Assembly (NCBI GenBank): GCA_965203575.1
Contig: OZ241894.1
Location: 2,046,001-2,110,000, forward strand
DNA from: Aldehydirespirator sp965203575
GTDB lineage: Bacteria; Actinomycetota; Acidimicrobiia; Acidimicrobiales; Aldehydirespiratoraceae
DNA: 64,000 bases
Reading direction: 5' to 3'
The notes below the pieces were generated by a model. The model made no database searches and was not told the origin of the DNA. It saw nothing but the letters and a program-made list of their open reading frames with translations. This document shows positions 43,610 through 51,656 of the stretch, piece by piece; within the stretch, counting starts at the first letter, position 1; each line of letters opens with the position of its first letter. The position numbers and the translations under genes are program-made.

Positions 43610-44386
43610 TCATGCGACCACCCCTGCCTGGACCATGATCGGGAAGCTCAGGTTGCCGACCAGGATCGTCCCGGCGATCACCGTGGCCAGCCCCCGCCGC
43701 AAGTGGTTGAACCGCGGGTTGTTCACCCCCAGCGTCTGGAACGCCGACCACATGCCGTGGTAGATGTGCACCGATAGCGCCACGTTGGCGACTATGTAGA
43801 TGAGCGCCACGGGGATCGACGACAGCGACTCCACCACGTTGTGGTACACGTCGCCCCGGATGTAGTCGTCGCCCAGCCACCAGCCCCAGGTCAGGTCGGC
43901 CAGGTGGAACAGTACGTAGAGGCCGACGATGGGGCCGGTCCAGCGCATGGTCCGGCTGGCGAAGTTGACGGCCACGTAGTCCTGCCCGCCGGCGTAGCGC
44001 TTGTTGCCGCTCACCCAGTTGGCCCTGGGGCTGCTGCGCCGGCTGATCTCCTTGAGCGACCAGGCGCTGTGGATGTGCAGCACGAACATGGCCAGCAGCC
44101 CCATCCGCATCACCCACAGGATCAGGGTGCGGGGCACCAGATGGCCGCCCAGGTCGCGCAGCGCCTCGGCGTACTCGTTGATCTGGGTCGGGCCCTCGTA
44201 CAGGTGCAGGTTGCCGATCATGTGCACGATCACGAAGGCCAGCAGCCCGACCCCGGTGACCGCCATCACGTACTTCTTGCCGACGGCGGTCTGGTAGATG
44301 TTCAGCGGCCAGGGAAGCTCCCGCCGGCGCCGTCTCAGCGGCGGCACCCGCTCGGCGGTCTCCGGGGGAGCGACCGTCTGCGCCAT
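43610..44386 (-). CDS. sdhC: Succinate dehydrogenase cytochrome b subunit
   Basis: The product is 258 residues with five membrane helices, as in the single-subunit class B (b558) anchor. Candidate haem ligands are the His residues of FVIVHMIGNLHLY, MFVLHIHSA, LFHLADLTW and VHIYHGMW. It anchors the complex and reduces menaquinone. It is the first gene of the sdhCAB operon. Confidence 0.9.
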   Translation of the reverse strand: MAQTVAPPETAERVPPLRRRRRELPWPLNIYQTAVGKKYVMAVTGVGLLAFVIVHMIGNLHLYEGPTQINEYAEALRDLGGHLVPRTLILWVMRMGLLAMFVLHIHSAWSLKEISRRSSPRANWVSGNKRYAGGQDYVAVNFASRTMRWTGPIVGLYVLFHLADLTWGWWLGDDYIRGDVYHNVVESLSSIPVALIYIVANVALSVHIYHGMWSAFQTLGVNNPRFNHLRRGLATVIAGTILVGNLSFPIMVQAGVVA

Positions 44387-44433
44387 CCCCCAAACCTAAT
44401 GGCGCTGCCAAACAGGTGCGACTACCCCCCACC

Positions 44434-44486
44434 CCGAAATTGGTGCGGATCTTGGACCTCCGGTGGCGGTTTCGCCATCAATTCCG
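44434..44486. repeat. Palindromic element left of PLD gene
   Basis: This is one of two related elements (the other at 45646-45697) sharing CGAAATTG(G/A)TGCGGAT and GGCGGTTTCG(C/G)CATCAATT. Together they bracket the PLD gene. This copy's arms are imperfect. Confidence 0.75.
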
Positions 44487-44536
44487 GTGTGGCTGCTGCG
44501 GCGTGGGCCGAGCGAGGCAGCGGGTAGCTTCGGCGG

Positions 44537-45619
44537 GTGGGCGGCGACACCGGATTGCGGTTGCTGGACAACCGGGAGTTCGTCGAGGACCTGCACCGCG
44601 CCCTGGCTGCGGCCGAGCGGCGGGTGCTGATCCAGGTGATGACCTTCGACGGCGACGCCTCCGGCCTGACCGTGGCCGGCCTGCTGGCCGCAGCCGCCGG
44701 CCGGGGCGTGGACGTGAGGCTGCTCGTCGACTGCTTCGCCCTGCGCTACGTCAGCGACCGCAAGGACACCGACCCGTCTGTGCGGGATGAGGCCGCGGAG
44801 ACGAAGGCCATGTTCGACCGGCTGAGGGCCGCCGGTGTGGCCACGACCTTCACCCAGCCCTTCGGACCGGTGAAGTTCTTCGGCCTCAGCCGCAACCACA
44901 AGAAGCTCTACGTGGTGGACGACCACGCCTACCTCGGCGGCATCAACATCAGCGACCACAACTTCGCCTGGCGGGACTTCATGATCCGCACCACCGACCC
45001 CGCCATCGTGGACGCCCTCACCCACGACTTCGCCCGCACCGAGCGAGGCGACCGCCGCTCCGTGAACACCACTGTCCTGACCAACAGGGAGATCGAACCG
45101 GCGTTCACCGAGATCATCGACGGCGCGAGCCGCAGCCTCGTCCTCGCCTCGCCGTACTCCCTCGACGTCGGGATCGTCAAGCTGCTCGGCCAGGCCCGGG
45201 CCCCGGCCAAGGCAGTCATCACGGCCCAACAGAACAACTACCGCTGGCTGCGCCTGGCCGAGCCCTACATCTGGAGCCGCCTGGCCCGCGCCGGCGTGGA
45301 GCTGCACACCTACCCGGACTTCTTCCACGCCCGGTTCCTGCTGGCCGACGACGACAAGCTGCTGGTCGGCTCGTCGAACTTCAGCCGCCACAGCTTCAGG
45401 TGCAACCAGGAGGTCTGCCTGCTGATCACCGATGCAGAGTTCATCGCCGGCTTCAAGGCCCGGATGCTGGCCGACACCGGCCCCCTGGAGCCCGCCGGGC
45501 GGAGCCACAGCCCCGCGGCCGCAGTCACGGGCGCGGTAGTGGCCCACTTCTACTTCCACGCCCTCATCGGCGCGGCCTGGTTCGTCGCGCCCTTCACCCC
45601 CGCGCTCGCCCGCCGCTGA
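44537..45619 (+). CDS. PLD-superfamily phosphatidyltransferase-like protein
   Basis: The product is 360 residues. The first HKD motif is HKKLYVVDDHAYLGGIN (HxKxxxxD intact). The second reads HARFLLADDDKLLVGSSNFS, with Arg in place of the usual Lys. The C-terminus (about 325-355) is one hydrophobic segment that may anchor it to the membrane. Candidate roles are cardiolipin synthase-like or nuclease-like activity. The GTG 44537 start has TAGCTT 6 nt upstream (leaderless). Confidence 0.8.
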   Translation: MGGDTGLRLLDNREFVEDLHRALAAAERRVLIQVMTFDGDASGLTVAGLLAAAAGRGVDVRLLVDCFALRYVSDRKDTDPSVRDEAAETKAMFDRLRAAGVATTFTQPFGPVKFFGLSRNHKKLYVVDDHAYLGGINISDHNFAWRDFMIRTTDPAIVDALTHDFARTERGDRRSVNTTVLTNREIEPAFTEIIDGASRSLVLASPYSLDVGIVKLLGQARAPAKAVITAQQNNYRWLRLAEPYIWSRLARAGVELHTYPDFFHARFLLADDDKLLVGSSNFSRHSFRCNQEVCLLITDAEFIAGFKARMLADTGPLEPAGRSHSPAAAVTGAVVAHFYFHALIGAAWFVAPFTPALARR

Positions 45620-45645
45620 GCTGCGGCAACCCCCACTCCCCCCGG

Positions 45646-45697
45646 CGAAATTGATGCGGATAGTGGGCCTATATGGGCGGTTTCGGCATCAATTTCG
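45646..45697. repeat. Palindromic element right of PLD gene
   Basis: CGAAATTGATGC and GCATCAATTTCG are perfect 12-bp inverted arms 28 nt apart. It is a near copy of the element at 44434-44486 and lies just after the PLD stop. Confidence 0.85.
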
Positions 45698-45734
45698 GGA
45701 GGGCCATTGCGCCTCCTCTGCCAGGGTGCCAGAC

Positions 45735-45753
45735 TGATAAGCGGCATTTATCA
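45735..45753. promoter_or_regulatory. Operator TGATAA-N7-TTATCA before Rieske-less oxygenase
   Basis: This perfect inverted repeat is centred 26 nt before the GTG at 45770. An identical repeat with the same 7-nt spacer occurs at 51657-51675. Confidence 0.65.
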
Positions 45754-45769
45754 AGGCAGGAACGACACA

Positions 45770-46681
45770 GTGGAGATCACACAGCCGACCTGCACCGACC
45801 CGGTGATCTGGAACCAGTGGCACGTGATCAGCGCCCTCGACGAGATCAGCGCGGGCGTGGTGAACGAGACCCTCCTGCTCGACGAGCGGATCAGCTTCAC
45901 CGCCACGCCTGACGGCGAGTTCTCCGCCTGGCGGTCGTCGCCCGACCAGCCTGCCGGAGCCGCCGTCGACACGGCCGGCCTGAAAGCCCTCGACGCCCTG
46001 CCGGTCAAACCCGAGTACGGCTACCTCTGGACCAGCCTCGGCGAGCCGCCCGACGACCTGTTCCCGCTGCCGGAGTACCACCACCCCAAGCGGCGCAACA
46101 TGAACGCCGGCAGTGTCGGGGTGGCCACCTCCGCCCCCCGGGCGGTCGAGAACTTCCTGGACCTGGCCCACTTCCCCTACGTGCACGAGGGCTCGCTGGG
46201 CCAGCTGCCCCACACCGAGGTGGCCGAGTACGACGTCGAGGTCCGCGACGGCGAAGTCCACGCCACCAAGTGCGACATGATGGTGCCCAAGGTGGGCGTC
46301 AACTTCGACGATCCGGTCGTCATGCGCTACCGGTACCGGGTCCCGCACCCCTACTGCGTGATGCTCTACTACAACAGCGTCCCCGACCCCTCCCTCGAGG
46401 ACATCTGCGCCATCTGGGTGCAGCCCATGACCGCGGACCGGGTGCGGGCCCACAACTACATGGGCGTCATCGACGACACCAGCACCAACACCGACATCAA
46501 GGGCTACCAGCTGCTGATCTTCGCCCAGGACAAGCCCATCCTCGAGAACCAGCACCCCAAGCGCCTGCCCCTCGACCCCCGGGCCGAGACCCCCATCAGG
46601 GCCGACCGGTCGGCCATCGCCTACCGGCGGTGGCTGTCAGACCTGGGCGTCACCTACGGCGTGATTCCCGCCGCCGTGTGA
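45770..46681 (+). CDS. Rieske-oxygenase paralogue lacking the Rieske cluster
   Basis: The product is 303 residues. The catalytic-domain helix ENFLDLAHFPYVHEG keeps the mononuclear iron residues Asp131, His134 and His139, and the ending RRWLSDLGVTYG matches ring-hydroxylating alpha subunits. The N-terminal 90 residues keep the WNQWHVISALDE start and YLWTSLG end of a Rieske domain but have no CxH or CxxH pair, and the region is about 26 residues shorter than in the neighbour at 46791. It cannot hold its own 2Fe-2S cluster and should need an external Rieske donor, as NdmC does. A 56647-57555 paralogue has the same deletion. GTG 45770 is set by the operator and similarity. Confidence 0.8.
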   Translation: MEITQPTCTDPVIWNQWHVISALDEISAGVVNETLLLDERISFTATPDGEFSAWRSSPDQPAGAAVDTAGLKALDALPVKPEYGYLWTSLGEPPDDLFPLPEYHHPKRRNMNAGSVGVATSAPRAVENFLDLAHFPYVHEGSLGQLPHTEVAEYDVEVRDGEVHATKCDMMVPKVGVNFDDPVVMRYRYRVPHPYCVMLYYNSVPDPSLEDICAIWVQPMTADRVRAHNYMGVIDDTSTNTDIKGYQLLIFAQDKPILENQHPKRLPLDPRAETPIRADRSAIAYRRWLSDLGVTYGVIPAAV

Positions 46682-46749
46682 GCCCGGGCGTGGGCCGGAA
46701 GGTGAGCCGAGGCGTGGGCCGGAAGGTGAGCCCGGGCGTGGGCCGGAAG
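46678..46749. repeat. Three tandem 24-bp units at gene 3' end
   Basis: Three 24-bp units plus a partial fourth begin at the stop codon of the preceding gene, each with GGAAGGTGAGCC. They fill the gap before the next Rieske gene. Confidence 0.9.
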
Positions 46750-46790
46750 GTGAGCCGCCGTGTGAGCTCGGACCGGGTGGTGAACAGGCC

Positions 46791-47768
46791 GTGATCGAGG
46801 ATCCGGTGCTGATGGACGACTGGCATGTGGTGGCCCGCAGCGACGACGTGCCGGAGTCGGGCGTGGCCGGCGCCCGGCTGCTGGGCGAGGACCTGGTCGT
46901 GTGGCGCCAGGGCACAGACGTCATGGCCTGGAAGGACCTGTGCGTGCACCGGGGCACCCGCCTGTCGCTCGGCCAAGTCACCGGGCTCGGCCTGGAGTGC
47001 GCCTACCACGGCTGGACCTACGACCAGTCCGGGACCTGCGTGCACATCCCCTCCCGGCCCGACCAGAAGCCCCCGGCCCGGGCGTGCGCCACCACCTACG
47101 CGGCGACCGAGGCCCACGGCCTGATCTGGGTCTCGCTCGGCCGCCCCGACAGGCCGCCGCCCCCCTACGACGAGTGGGACGACCCCGCCTTCCGCCATGT
47201 CCTCGGCGGGCCGTACGAGATCCGGGCCAGCGCGCCCCGGGTCATCGAGAACTTCCTGGACGCCACCCACTTCCCGTTCGTCCACGAGGGGATCCTCGGC
47301 GACCGCGACCACACCGAGCTCGGCGACTACAACGTCGAGACCAGCCCAGAGGGCATCACCGCCCGCGACATCAACACATGGACCCCCAACCCAGACGGGT
47401 CGGGCGAGGCCAAGATGGCGCAGTGGCTGTACCGGGTGCTGCGGCCCCTCACCGCCTACATCGGGCTGTCGATCCCCGGTGGAGGCCCGGAGCGCTACAC
47501 CATGTACTTCGCGGTCACCCCGGTCGACGAGCGGCGCAGCGTCGGCTGGATGTGGAACTCGATGAACTACAACCACGACCTCTCCGACGAGGACTTCGGG
47601 GCCTACATCGACGAGATCGTCATGCAGGACATCCCCATCGTGGAGTCACAGCGGCCCGAGCTGCTGCCGCTGGACCTGGCGGCCGAGTGGCACGTGCGAG
47701 GTGACAGGACCGCGGTCGCCTACCGCCGCTGGCTCAAGGATCTGGGCCTCACGTTCGGCACCTCGTAG
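46791..47768 (+). CDS. Rieske non-haem iron oxygenase, catalytic subunit
   Basis: The product is 325 residues. The Rieske cluster ligands are Cys51 and His53 (CVHRG) with Cys70 and His73 (CAYHGW). The mononuclear iron ligands are in ENFLDATHFPFVHEG (Asp157, His160, His165). The sequence type fits small monooxygenase alpha subunits that carry out N- or O-demethylation. GTG 46791 lies 110 bp after the Rieske-less gene in the same direction, probably the same operon. The likely electron donor is the reductase at 48538. Confidence 0.88.
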   Translation: MIEDPVLMDDWHVVARSDDVPESGVAGARLLGEDLVVWRQGTDVMAWKDLCVHRGTRLSLGQVTGLGLECAYHGWTYDQSGTCVHIPSRPDQKPPARACATTYAATEAHGLIWVSLGRPDRPPPPYDEWDDPAFRHVLGGPYEIRASAPRVIENFLDATHFPFVHEGILGDRDHTELGDYNVETSPEGITARDINTWTPNPDGSGEAKMAQWLYRVLRPLTAYIGLSIPGGGPERYTMYFAVTPVDERRSVGWMWNSMNYNHDLSDEDFGAYIDEIVMQDIPIVESQRPELLPLDLAAEWHVRGDRTAVAYRRWLKDLGLTFGTS

Positions 47769-47782
47769 AGCACGCCGCCATT

Positions 47783-47880
47783 CCCGCTCTTGTTCGCTGC
47801 GCTCACGGGCCGCTCGGGCCACGGCCTCGCTGCACGTCTCACGAGTCCGACTACTGATCGCGCTCTACCGCTCGGCCTCT
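47783..47880. repeat. Dispersed intergenic repeat, copy C
   Basis: Third copy of the element at 21304 and 36161. Its first 47 and last 14 bases match; the middle differs. The right end supplies the last codons and stop of the GST-like gene. Confidence 0.8.
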
Positions 47881-48521
47881 GGGCGCCCCGGCGAGGCGGG
47901 GAAGATGCCGGGCATCACCTCGAAGCCGGGGATCCGCTTCACCCGGTCGGTCCAGCGCCTCAACGCCGGGTAGTCGAGCCGGGAGATGCCGCCCTCCTCC
48001 GACAGCACCACGTCGGGGAACAGGGCGATGTCGGCGATGGTGGGGTGCGAGCCCGAGCACACCCACTCCCGGCCGTCGCGCTCGCGGAACCACAGGTGCT
48101 CGTCCAGCACCCGGAACAGCCGGTGGGCGCCGGCCTGGCAGGCCTCGAGGTCGAAGTCGTAGCCGAGGTTGACGCACAGCCGGGCCGCCGACGCGGTGTT
48201 GGTGGTGCCCTCCGCGAACAGCATCCACGAAGCGGTCTCGCCCAGCAGCCCGGGATCGCCGGTCGGGTACCAGAGGCCGCTCGGGTCGTACTTGGCCGCC
48301 AGGTACACCAGGATGGCGTGGGCGTCCCACAGGATGTAGCCGTCGTCGTCGATGACCGGGATGTGGCCCAGCGGGTTGATCTTGCGGAACTCCTCGCCCT
48401 TGTGCTCCCACCCCGGGAAGAAGTCCACGGGGACCGTCTCGTAGGCGACGTCGAGGATGCTCATCATCAGCCGCTGCTTGTAGCAGTTGACCGACAGCAC
48501 GTAGTCGTACAGCTTGATCAT
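47865..48521 (-). CDS. Glutathione S-transferase-like protein (NdmE-like)
   Basis: The product is 218 residues. The thioredoxin-fold N-terminal domain starts MIKLYDYVLSVNCYKQRL and has FRKINPLGHIPVIDDD with the cis-Pro; the helical C-terminal domain has SHPTIADIALFPDV. Actinobacteria usually lack glutathione, so a structural role is plausible. In the NdmCDE N-demethylase the GST-like NdmE is a structural partner of the Rieske-less oxygenase, and here the gene is in an operon with the Rieske-reductase. The NdmE link is inferred from context. Confidence 0.78.
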   Translation of the reverse strand: MIKLYDYVLSVNCYKQRLMMSILDVAYETVPVDFFPGWEHKGEEFRKINPLGHIPVIDDDGYILWDAHAILVYLAAKYDPSGLWYPTGDPGLLGETASWMLFAEGTTNTASAARLCVNLGYDFDLEACQAGAHRLFRVLDEHLWFRERDGREWVCSGSHPTIADIALFPDVVLSEEGGISRLDYPALRRWTDRVKRIPGFEVMPGIFPASPGRPEAER

Positions 48522-48537
48522 CGCCCGCCGCCCAGCC

Positions 48538-50310
48538 TCACAGGTCCAGCACGAGGCGGTCGGACAGCGCCCTCGACACGCAGGTCATGATCCGGTCGCC
48601 GGCCTGGTGGTCCGAGTCGTTGAGATACACGTCCTGGTGGTCGGGCTCGCCCTCCAGCACCGCCGCCACGCACGTCCCGCACGCCCCCTGCTCGCACGAC
48701 GACGGCATCCGCACCCCGTTCTCCCGCAGCACCTCGAGGATCGTGGACCCCGACGGCACGGTGACGGTCAGCGCCGAGCGGGCCAGGGCCACCTCGAACG
48801 TCGACGAGTCGTCGATCTCGGTGGTGTTCTTGAAGTACTCGAAGTGGACGTGATCGTCGGGCCAGCCGGCCTCGGCCGCCTCCCGCCGGGCAGCCTCCAG
48901 CATCGGTCCGGGACCGCACACGTACAGGTGGGTGAACTCGTCGTGGGCGGCCACCAGCCGCCGGATCTCCGCCACCGTCTCATCGGGCGGCAGCCCGAGA
49001 TGACGCACCACGGAGTCGCCCAACCCGTCGAGCACGTCGGCGAACGCGGTGTGTTCCGCCGACTGGGCGAAGCAGTGCAGCTCGAAGGGGAGCGACATGC
49101 GGTCGAGCGCCTGGGCCATGGCCAGCAGCGGGGTGATGCCGATGCCGCCGGCCAGCAGGATCGTCCGCATCGAGTCGCGTCGCAGCGGGAAGTTGTTGCG
49201 GGGCTCGGAGATGGCCAGCACGTCGCCCTCCCGCACGGTCTCGTGCAGGCAGATCGACCCGCCGGTCGAGTCGGGCTCGAGCTTGACGCCGAGGCGGTAG
49301 TACGATGTCTCGCCGGGGCCGTTGGTGATCGAGTACTGGCGCACCAGCCCGTTGGGCAGATGGACGTCGATGTGGGCTCCCGGCTGGAACGTGGGCAGCA
49401 CCCCGGTGATCGGAACGAGCTCGAAGGCGGCCACCCCGGCCGCGGTCTCCCATTTGCGGCGCACCTGCACCCGCAGCGCGGCCTGGCGGCCCGACGGCGC
49501 TTCCGGCACCTCCGCCAGACCCAGCGGCACCTGCTGCAGCACCGGCACCATCGGCTCGGGGGCCGGCAGCAGGGCGGCCTCGGCCTCGATCGCCCCGACC
49601 AGCCGGTTGAGCTCGACCGCGTGGTGCCGCAGAACGGCCGTCTGCTCGCTGGCCGGAGGCGTCTCGGCCAGCACGCCCCGGATCACGCAGCGTCCCGAGT
49701 CCACCGGCTGCACGAAGAACACCGCGGACGACGACGAGCCACCGGCCCGGGAGGTCAGCGCCACCGAGTACTCGTCGGCCCCTTCCACGGACATCTCCGC
49801 CGACCCTGCAGCGAGCCGGTCGGAGGGCAGGAAGCGGTGGTCCCGCAGGTGCTGCACAGCCAGTTCGGCCGAAGCGTTGACCGGCAGGTTGCGCAGCCCG
49901 AACGGGGTGCCCGCCTCCAGCGCCTCGATCGTCGGCGGGTCGCCCACCGGCTCCTCGCCCGACCAGATCAGCCCGTAGCGCTCCATCGTGGGGAACGTCC
50001 GGTTGCAGATCGTGCGGGCCGGGGCGTCGGCCGGGTGGGCCGGGATGTAGGTGCATCCCGCCGACCGGTTGGCGTAGCGCCAGCCGTGGTACTGGCAGCG
50101 CAACTCGGTGCCGTCGTTCATGCCGATCGACAGCCGCACCCCCCGGTGCAGGCACCGGTTCTCCCAAACGTTCACGAAGTCGTCGTCGGCCCGCCACACC
50201 GCCAGCTCACGGCCCAGAAGTTGGCCGTGGAACACGTGGCGGTGCGGCACGTCGTGGGCCGACGCCACCGGATGCCACATCGTGAACGGATCAGCGGCCA
50301 CCGGGCTCAT
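48538..50310 (-). CDS. Rieske-domain / FMN-NADH / 2Fe-2S reductase fusion (NdmD-like)
   Basis: The product is 590 residues. Residues 10-110 are a complete Rieske domain (Cys53, His55, Cys72, His75). Residues about 120-245 form a linker without the mononuclear iron motif. Residues about 265-480 are an FMN/NAD ferredoxin-reductase module (RQYSITNGPGE; LLAGGIGITPLLA). The C-terminus is a plant-type ferredoxin with Cys539, 544, 547 and 577. This order is that of NdmD, which supplies a Rieske cluster to the Rieske-less NdmC. It shares an operon with the GcvT-like and GST-like genes. A 49-bp duplication covers its start. Confidence 0.88.
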   Translation of the reverse strand: MSPVAADPFTMWHPVASAHDVPHRHVFHGQLLGRELAVWRADDDFVNVWENRCLHRGVRLSIGMNDGTELRCQYHGWRYANRSAGCTYIPAHPADAPARTICNRTFPTMERYGLIWSGEEPVGDPPTIEALEAGTPFGLRNLPVNASAELAVQHLRDHRFLPSDRLAAGSAEMSVEGADEYSVALTSRAGGSSSSAVFFVQPVDSGRCVIRGVLAETPPASEQTAVLRHHAVELNRLVGAIEAEAALLPAPEPMVPVLQQVPLGLAEVPEAPSGRQAALRVQVRRKWETAAGVAAFELVPITGVLPTFQPGAHIDVHLPNGLVRQYSITNGPGETSYYRLGVKLEPDSTGGSICLHETVREGDVLAISEPRNNFPLRRDSMRTILLAGGIGITPLLAMAQALDRMSLPFELHCFAQSAEHTAFADVLDGLGDSVVRHLGLPPDETVAEIRRLVAAHDEFTHLYVCGPGPMLEAARREAAEAGWPDDHVHFEYFKNTTEIDDSSTFEVALARSALTVTVPSGSTILEVLRENGVRMPSSCEQGACGTCVAAVLEGEPDHQDVYLNDSDHQAGDRIMTCVSRALSDRLVLDL

Positions 50311-50370
50311 GCTGCCTCCCTTGCCACATCGTGAACGGATCAGCTGCCACCGGGCTCATGCTGCCTCCCT
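50273..50370. repeat. 49-bp tandem duplication over the reductase start
   Basis: 50273-50321 and 50322-50370 are identical except for one base. Each holds an AGGGAGG Shine-Dalgarno, an ATG and 11 codons. The upstream copy overlaps the GcvT-like stop as ATGA and would produce a 22-residue dead-end peptide, MSPVAADPFTMW then out of frame. Confidence 0.9.
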
Positions 50371-51615
50371 GCCCAAGTCGATGAACGGATACTCGCACAC
50401 CTCGACTGCAACGTCTCCCAGCTCCCGCCCCCAGAAGTCGGCCCACTCCACGGTCAGCCCGGTCCCCGCCCCGGACAGCTCCACCGGCACCAGCCCGAAG
50501 CCGATCAGCCGCGACGTCGTGGGGCTCCAGGTCACGCTGCTGGCCCGGCCCACCACATCGCGGCCCGCCCGCAACCGCAGATGGTCCCACCGCACCCTGG
50601 GCGACACGTCGGGGGACAGGCCCGCGTCCAGCAACAGCCTGACGACGCCCTCCACATCGAAGGTCAGGCCGACCACACGCCGGGACGGCCCCCGGCGGTG
50701 CTCGGCGACCAGAGCATCGCGCCCCATGAAGTCCGCGGCCTTGTCCAGCTTCACGCAGTGCCCGAGGCCCAGCTCGTAAGGCGTCACGAAGTCCTCCGGG
50801 TTGGGCGCGGTGTCGGCGCTGGGCGCGTCGGGCCCGGCGCCGGTGTAGTCGGCCGAGATCAGGATCAGGCCGGCCTCCACCCGGGCGATGTCGATGGCGT
50901 ACTCGCCGGCGGGCTGGATCCCGAACGGCGCCCCGGCCGCAGCCACCGCCTCCCACACCCGCTCACCGTCGGGCCGCTCGACCCACAGCTCGAACCCCAG
51001 CTCGCCGGTGAACCCCTGCCGGGCCACCGTCACCGGCACGCCGTCGATCACCGCCGCCCGGAACTTCGAGAACCTCAGGCCGGCCCAGTCCTCGCCGGTG
51101 ACGGCCTCCAGGACCTCACGCGACCGCGGCCCCTGCAGAGCCAGGATCCCGTGATCGCCGGTCACATCGTCGATCTCGACATCGAAGCCGACGGTCTCCT
51201 TCCGGAAGAACGTCTCGCACCGGTCACCCGAGAACACGAACCGGTCCGGCTCGAAGCGGAACACGATGCCGTCGGCCACGACCTTGCCGTCGCCGGTGCA
51301 CCACGGCGTGTACCAGGCGTGCCCGACCTGCATCCGGGAGGCGTCCCTGGTGATCAGGTAGTCCACGCAGGCGGCCGCATCGGGCCCCCGGACCTCGATC
51401 TTCGGGATGGGCGACATCTCGTTCATCGACACCGCCGAGCGGATGGCCCGCAGCTCCGAGACCGGGTCGGTGTACACATCGGGCACCACGTAGCCGCCCC
51501 AGCCGAACCACCATGTGGAGGCCATTCGCGCCACGGTGCCCCGGTGGAACGGCGTCCCGCGGAGGGCGTCGGCGGGCGCCGCGTGCCCATCCTGTCCCGT
51601 CATCGCCTCGCCCAT
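50356..51615 (-). CDS. GcvT-like tetrahydrofolate C1-transfer protein
   Basis: The product is 419 residues of the glycine-cleavage T-protein/DmdA/sarcosine-dehydrogenase-like family. Recognisable segments are the N-terminal SAVSMNEMSPIPKIEVRGPDA, GDHGILALQGPRSREVL, ARQGFTGELGFELWV and the C-terminal GRDVVGRASSVTWSPT. Such proteins move methyl, methylene or formaldehyde units from N- or O-methyl compounds to tetrahydrofolate. It leads an operon with the Rieske-reductase and GST-like genes, which fits capture of C1 units released by demethylation. The start may be 51615 or 51603. Confidence 0.8.
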   Translation of the reverse strand: MGEAMTGQDGHAAPADALRGTPFHRGTVARMASTWWFGWGGYVVPDVYTDPVSELRAIRSAVSMNEMSPIPKIEVRGPDAAACVDYLITRDASRMQVGHAWYTPWCTGDGKVVADGIVFRFEPDRFVFSGDRCETFFRKETVGFDVEIDDVTGDHGILALQGPRSREVLEAVTGEDWAGLRFSKFRAAVIDGVPVTVARQGFTGELGFELWVERPDGERVWEAVAAAGAPFGIQPAGEYAIDIARVEAGLILISADYTGAGPDAPSADTAPNPEDFVTPYELGLGHCVKLDKAADFMGRDALVAEHRRGPSRRVVGLTFDVEGVVRLLLDAGLSPDVSPRVRWDHLRLRAGRDVVGRASSVTWSPTTSRLIGFGLVPVELSGAGTGLTVEWADFWGRELGDVAVEVCEYPFIDLGREAA

Positions 51616-51656
51616 CGGTACCGCCTGCCCATTGGCTTGAAACAGCCCTGACGGGA

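Noticed and set aside
41824..43638. A 604-codon frame antisense to sdhA
   Set aside because: sdhA is unmistakable; the antisense product is His/Val/Gly-rich with no domain.
47865..48521. Catalytic glutathione S-transferase
   Set aside because: Actinobacteria generally lack glutathione and the context fits a structural NdmE-like role, so no transferase reaction is claimed.
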